Source: Eustoma russellianum (Eukaryota > Streptophyta > Magnoliopsida > Gentianales > Gentianaceae). From it: DNA of 64,000 bases. The position numbers and the translations under genes are program-made. The DNA lies in the NCBI GenBank assembly GCA_036186865.1, contig AP025042.1:33700263-33764262 (forward strand), in the 5' to 3' direction. A model generated the notes under the pieces. It was not told where the DNA came from. It was given only the letters and a program-made list of their open reading frames with translations, and ran no database searches. Positions 59,590 to 64,000 of the stretch are shown piece after piece; within the stretch, counting starts at the first letter, position 1; each line of letters begins with the position of its first letter.

Positions 59590-59775
59590 CTATTTTGATG
59601 TCCATTAAGTCTTATACGTATAATATATTCCAATCCATATGAAAGTACCATACAACATATATATACATATTTATATTACCACATGTTTAAAATAGGTTTC
59701 AAAGCCATACGGTTTCATACGGTTCCAACATATCCCTACACGGTTTCATATATATATATATGTATATATTCAAAA
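58257..59775 (-). repeat. gypsy-type LTR, minus strand, truncated
   Basis: In plus-strand view it begins TGTAGCGCCTTGTCC and continues with TGCACCCACC and the general layout of the other gypsy LTR ends here. It is rich in ATCCATA words (58860-59700) and AT repeats (59560-59585). The right edge is lost where a LINE begins (approximate). No primer site is seen to its left: the copia scrap abuts directly, so this is the outer end of an element or a solo LTR. Confidence 0.7.
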
Positions 59776-59917
59776 ATGCTGCCCTTCCTCTCTTCTTGGA
59801 GCGATCTTCAATGGTACGCCGCCGTCAGCTGTCCGCCCCTTCTTCCTCGTCGTTTCTACACTCTTCTCTCATCTCCCTTGATCTCCATTTCATCTTATTT
59901 TCGCAATTCCCACATTC

Positions 59918-60570
59918 ATGGCAACCCAGTCAACTCTAGTCATTCCATCGTCAGATGCGGTATCGGTGCCACCGCATTCTTATGCATCGCTGTTTGTGCC
60001 ATCCTCGATGATCATGCCACCAAAACTAATTCAAAAATTCAAGGGCAGTCCGATGATCACATTCAGGGATGATGAAATCAAATCTTTAGCAGCCCCATAT
60101 CGCTTTATATTAGTTGGAACTTTTTTGTATGGTCGACCGCCGCTTGCAATCATCCGATCAGCCATTGATCGAATCGGCTTTACGGGAGCGGTAAAAGTGG
60201 GACTTTTGGACGCCACACATATTTTAATTCACTTTGATCAGGAACAAGATTATTTTCGATGTTTTTCGTGTCGCAGTTGGATGATCTCCGAAAAGAATAT
60301 GCGAATTACCAAATGGATGCCAGACTATGATCTGGCAGTTAAGTATCGATAGTACAGATTTGGGTCACTTTTCCGGGACTACCCATCCACTTTCATCGTA
60401 AAGATGCACTTTTTCAGATAGCAAAAATGTTAGGGATGGCGATGAAGCTAGATGCGGCCACTATGACAGTCAATCGTCCATCTGTGGCCCGTATATGCGT
60501 AGAATTGGATTTTTCAAAAGACTTGCGCAACGAGTCTACATTCAAGCGCCGCAAGACTCATCATGCAGAA
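59918..60570 (+). pseudogene. LINE ORF1, DUF4283 protein remnant
   Basis: First frame 59918-60352: FRDDEIKSLAAPYRFILVG, then RPPLAIIRSAIDRIGFTG and VGLLDATHILIHF, the DUF4283 domain. A frame change near 60350 continues with IWVTFPGLPIHFHRKDAL and ARICVELDFSKDL. A zinc-knuckle-like region further on (near 60590) is broken. DUF4283 proteins are usual first ORFs of plant LINEs and probably bind the element RNA. Confidence 0.82.
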
Positions 60571-61173
60571 TGTAGAATATGAGGATATGCTGTCATATTG
60601 GTCAGGCTGTGATCGACTAGGACACGTATTTTTTTTATTGTGGAGAAACAATCGATCCGGCCTCTGAGAAATTCCCTGCTCGTACTATAACGGAGAATAA
60701 TAATGCCAAAAATGCAGACAAAGGGAAAAAGCAACGTTGGACTCCAAAAAAATCAGGTCCAGCCGTAATGTTGCAAGACGATGATCATGCGGAACCACAC
60801 CCTTTAAATCTTGTTCCGCCTGTTTCTGCAGCAGCACATCCACAGTCATCGAAGATAGGTCCAGTTATGGATGTTACAGATGTCTAGGATATCTCGTGAG
60901 TAAAGGGAGTTGATGATTATATATTAGGGGATCTCGCGGAACCAGTGGTTGTTTCCTCTCATTCAGACAGTCAACTAGAGATTCCGTTAGACATTAATCG
61001 TTTCGATGCGCAGGATCATGATCTTTATGTGAATATGGGTAACATATTTGAAACAACTTACATAGACACAAGCCATCATGAAAATGCTGTTGCGGAGTCA
61101 GCAGATCCTCAAAACCGCGACTAACCAGGTTACGGGCAGCACATCTCTCTAATTCTTTTGACATTTTATCTCA

Positions 61174-62561
61174 ATGAAGATGCTACTATGGAATGTTAGA
61201 GGTATACGTACATCATTCAATCGATTGCTTTCTCTGGTCCGACGGCATAACTTGCATATCTTAGTTATCATATAACCAAAAATTAGACCTTCGTTACTGT
61301 TATCGTATCAATTGCAATTGGGTTTTTCAAAAGCTATGTCTGCTTGTGATGATCACATATGGTTTTTTTGGAAGGATTCAATTTTATCACTGGAGGCGGA
61401 GCGTACTGGTCAGCAGAATTATTCCATTCAATATCGTTGGTTGGCGTCGGGGGATCGTTTCTGGCTGATAGTGGTATATGGATAGCATTCTATATCAGCG
61501 ATGCGCTCGCTGTGGGATGATTTGAAATAGTTTCATACTTTGTTAATAATGCCTTGGTTAGTGGCTGGTGATTTTAATACATTTGGCACATTAGATGAAC
61601 ATCGCAGAAGATCACAACCAACGTTGCGCTCACTACAAGATTTCAATGATTGTTTTCAAGTGTGCGGTTTACAGGAAATATCTTTTCAGAGTTCATTATA
61701 TACATGGTCTGATGGTCATGGTGTAGGCCGTGTCTGGTGCCGTCTTGATCGGTTTTTGTGCTCCCCATCATTCTCGGATATATTTCCCGTTACACAAGTT
61801 CAGCATCTTACAAGAGCCACATCTGATCACGTATCTTATTTCTGACACGTGACTCTGATAGTCCTAGGGGCCCTACTGCATTCAGATATCTTTATGTCTG
61901 GGCTTCACATCTTGACTTTGACGCATTTTTCGGCTATCATTGGCGCTCCTACCTAATAGTGGGGGGTATGTGGGGTTTCTATAATAAACTGTGTCGTCTA
62001 CGAAAGGAGCTAAAGCAATGTAATAAAGATGTTTTTGAGAATATTTTTGATGCGATAGCTCAGGTGGAAGACGTTCTTGCGAAAGGTTGTTTGATACAGA
62101 TCCTAATGAGAGTGAGCGAACACAATATCAACGTAGCGTGGCACAGCTAAAGCTTGCCCAAAACCGAGCCTTTCTCTATTGGAAACAAAAGGCGAATGTC
62201 AAGTGGCTTAAGGAGGGAGATGCAAATACTTCATTTTATCATCAAACCGTTAAAGAGAAAAGACGCAGACAAGCTATTCGACGTATTCTACGGCTTGATG
62301 GTACCGAGTGTGTCCTAGACTCGGATATTGAGATAGAAGCTATTCGCTATTTCTCAGAACTTTTTGCAGCAGAGGCAGTGACTGATTGTGATGATATTCT
62401 GCAGTATATACCATCGTTGCTGACATCGGAGGATAATAACATGATGCAAGCACTTCCTACACTATCGGAAGTCAAGGAAGCAGTGTGGGATCTTAGCCCC
62501 ACTAGTGCGGCTGGACCAGATGGCTATCCCGGTTCTTTCTATAGGCGATTCTGGCATGTAA
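61174..62561 (+). pseudogene. LINE ORF2: endonuclease and linker
   Basis: The ATG at 61174 opens MKMLLWNVRGIRTS, the normal start of LINE apurinic-type endonucleases. A stop TAA (61273-61275) stands just before P-K, where the family has the catalytic E-P-K. The core continues with VAGDFNTFGTLDEHRR (61558 on) and ends TSDHVSYF with the catalytic S-D-H (near 61825). Linker pieces follow in other frames: GGMWGFYNKLCRLRKELK (61960) and LAQNRAFLYWKQKANVKW (from 62154), then WDLSPTSAAGPDG, where RT begins. At least four breaks. Confidence 0.83.
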
Positions 62562-63950
62562 TGTTAGGTTCGAAACACACTCTAGAGGGGGGTGAATAGA
62601 GTGTTTTGCACTTTTTGCAGAATTTTCTTGTTTGGCTCAACTCAAAAGAAATTCAAAATCAAAGCAAGAATGGGAGATGAGAAGCAATGGATGTGTACAC
62701 CGGATATAAAGTGGTTCGAATCGTAAATGATTCTACTCCACTACCACTTTGTTGCTAAAGTGGATTTTCAATAGCTACTCTTCTTATTAAAGCAATAAGA
62801 ACAACCACAGCAACACCTACACTAACACCTTAGTGTAAGCAACAACAACAGCAACTTCTGGCACAAACCACACTTGTGCAACTACAGCAACTACAGCTCT
62901 TTAGCAAGAACAACTTCTTGCTACCTCACAATTTCAACAAAGTTCCTTCAAGAACTTCTCACAGTAGGTTGAAGAAATATAGTAAGGTTCACACTTTCTC
63001 ACCAGTCAAAGCACAAGCAAGAGATCAAATATTTATGGTTCCTCTTGTGCTTGACTCTCTATCTCTCAATATACAAAAATGAAGAGCAAAGAAAAACTAA
63101 ACAAGCTTTAAGCAAATTTACAAGTATGAGAGAACTATACAACAATGAAAAATGAAGCTAGATGATGTTGAAAGTGTGTATTTGCCTCATCCAAGCCTCT
63201 TCTATTTATAGATGAAGTTCACCACATTTTTGAGCTCTCCACCATGTCTTGAACTACTCCAAATGTCAAGATAATGCCCAAATAGTCTTTAGCCACCCTA
63301 TGGAGTGATTTGATCCTCAATAGCCAACCCAGGATTGCTTAGACATGTATACAATAGTCAAGGAAGCATGTAATATGTTGGATTAAAGTCCACAAGAAAT
63401 TTGAGCAAGATTGGAAAGAGAAAATACCGTAAATCTCTCTTGGATTTTGTTCCAACGTTCAAAAAATTTGAATTCTGGGGGACATCGATCGATCGAAGTG
63501 CCTGGGGGAGAGATCGATGTCCTCCAGAAACTTTTCAGTTTTTGAACTGCTGACATTGATCGATCGATGTCAGAGGTTGAAGTGACATCGATCGATCGAT
63601 GTCCCCAGCCTGAGAGATCGATGTTGGACAGAATGCTTTCTGACTGACATCGATCGATCGATGTCTCTCTGAGGAGAGACTGAAGTGACATCGATCGATC
63701 GATGTCCCTGGGTTGAGAGATCAATGTTGGACAGTAACCTTTCTGACTGACATCGATCGATCGAAGTCAGAGGCTGAAGTGACATCGATCGATCGATGTC
63801 CCTAGCCTGAGAGATCGATGTTGGACAGTGAGTTCCAATCTCAACCATTTTTGACATAGTGTAATTTTCTCATCTTGCATCAAGTCTCAAACATTAATTT
63901 AACTTATTTAAAACATCTTTTTGATCATCAAAACAATTTATAACTTAACA
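62562..63950 (-). repeat. copia LTR (3' LTR of a minus-strand element)
   Basis: 1389 bp, from TGTTAGGTTCGAAACACAC to TAACTTAACA (plus view). Its reverse ends in the copia-type block CTATTCACCCCCCTCTAGAG...CCTAACA. To the right, 63951-63964 is the polypurine tract (AAAAAGGGGGAGAT on the minus strand). The interior therefore lies beyond the window. The LTR holds the palindrome array at 63481-63830. Confidence 0.85.
63481..63830. repeat. array of 20-bp ATCGATCGAT palindromes in copia LTR
   Basis: Seven copies of GACATCGATCGATCGATGTC or one- to two-base variants, at 63481, 63552, 63584, 63646, 63687, 63749 and 63781. Single half-copies (AGAGATCGATGT) lie between. Spacing alternates (62, 41, 62, 32), giving a composite unit of about 103 bp. 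The minus-strand ORFs across it (D-I-D-R-S-M-S repeats) follow from the repeat. Confidence 0.92.
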
Positions 63951-64000
63951 ATCTCCCCCTTTTTGATGATTTCAAAACCATGATTCAAAAGATGTTTTTA
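63951..64000 (-). other. copia polypurine tract and interior edge
   Basis: The minus strand reads AAAAAGGGGGAGAT next to the LTR start TGTTAAG. The remaining bases are non-coding. Confidence 0.75.

Larger units (their letters stand above)
59776..62561 (+). mobile_element. LINE copy 4, with ORF1 and endonuclease, cut by a copia LTR
   Basis: The only copy here with its 5' half: ORF1 (DUF4283), spacer, ORF2 endonuclease and the start of the RT linker. It ends at 62561, where a copia LTR is inserted. NTSFYHQTVKEKRRRQAI (near 62230) is the same site type where copia entered LINE copy 1. The left edge is approximate. Confidence 0.82.

Noticed and set aside
59918..60352. DUF4283 ORF as a host gene
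   Set aside because: It lies directly upstream of LINE endonuclease and is broken; this is the usual LINE ORF1.
63481..63830. CRISPR array or repeat protein
   Set aside because: Repeats are palindromic with irregular spacing inside a plant copia LTR; the D-I-D-R-S-M-S reading follows from the repeat in any frame.

Overview
The window is nuclear DNA from a flowering plant, probably a dicot. This rests on plant-type L1 LINEs with a C-terminal RNase H domain, Tekay/Del-like Ty3-gypsy and copia LTR retrotransposons, a Mutator-like element, a tRNA-derived SINE, a TRIM, a broken chlorophyll a/b-binding protein fragment, and one spliced gene with GT-AG introns. It is a gene-poor, repeat-rich region. 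The only gene that looks functional is a five-exon gene (non-coding exon 1, coding exons from 32543 to 35188) for mitochondrial inner membrane protease subunit 2 (IMP2, 169 aa).

Layout, left to right. 1-4502: 3' part of a gag-only copia element with a 2.8-kb LTR, inserted into a LINE that resumes at 4503 and ends in poly-A near 8255. That LINE sits in the 3' LTR of a minus-strand gypsy-type element (8256-19277) that has lost gag and pol. A plus-strand relative (12536-19176) sits in the other LTR of that element. 19278-30634: a minus-strand MULE transposase gene, split by a gypsy element with pol (19744-28521). 30635-37084: single-copy island with IMP2. 37085-37426: LHCB pseudogene. 37427-45326: complete gag-only gypsy element flanked by AATAA. 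46685-49715: 5'-truncated LINE. 50460-54845: minus-strand LINE carrying a 389-bp TRIM. 54841-56155: a second LINE family. 56658-57006: SINE with a duplicated internal segment. 58010-58256: copia RT scrap, then a minus-strand gypsy LTR (58257-about 59775), a LINE with ORF1 and endonuclease (about 59776-62561), and a minus-strand copia LTR (62562-63950).

The most unusual signal is in the gypsy lineage. One pol-bearing copy and three pol-less copies share the same LTR 3' end, the same initiator-Met tRNA primer site and related gag. They also share a strong 5' splice site about 400-560 nt into the LTR. Where gag survives, there is a 3' splice acceptor (twice with a conserved CTAAT branch-like block) just before the gag ATG. 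The pol-bearing copy has two further short GT-AG insertions in pol, and removing them restores protein continuity. Together this suggests a retrotransposon lineage whose RNA is spliced at several places, with non-autonomous gag-only members that keep a conserved non-coding module. This is read by eye; no alignments or searches were run.
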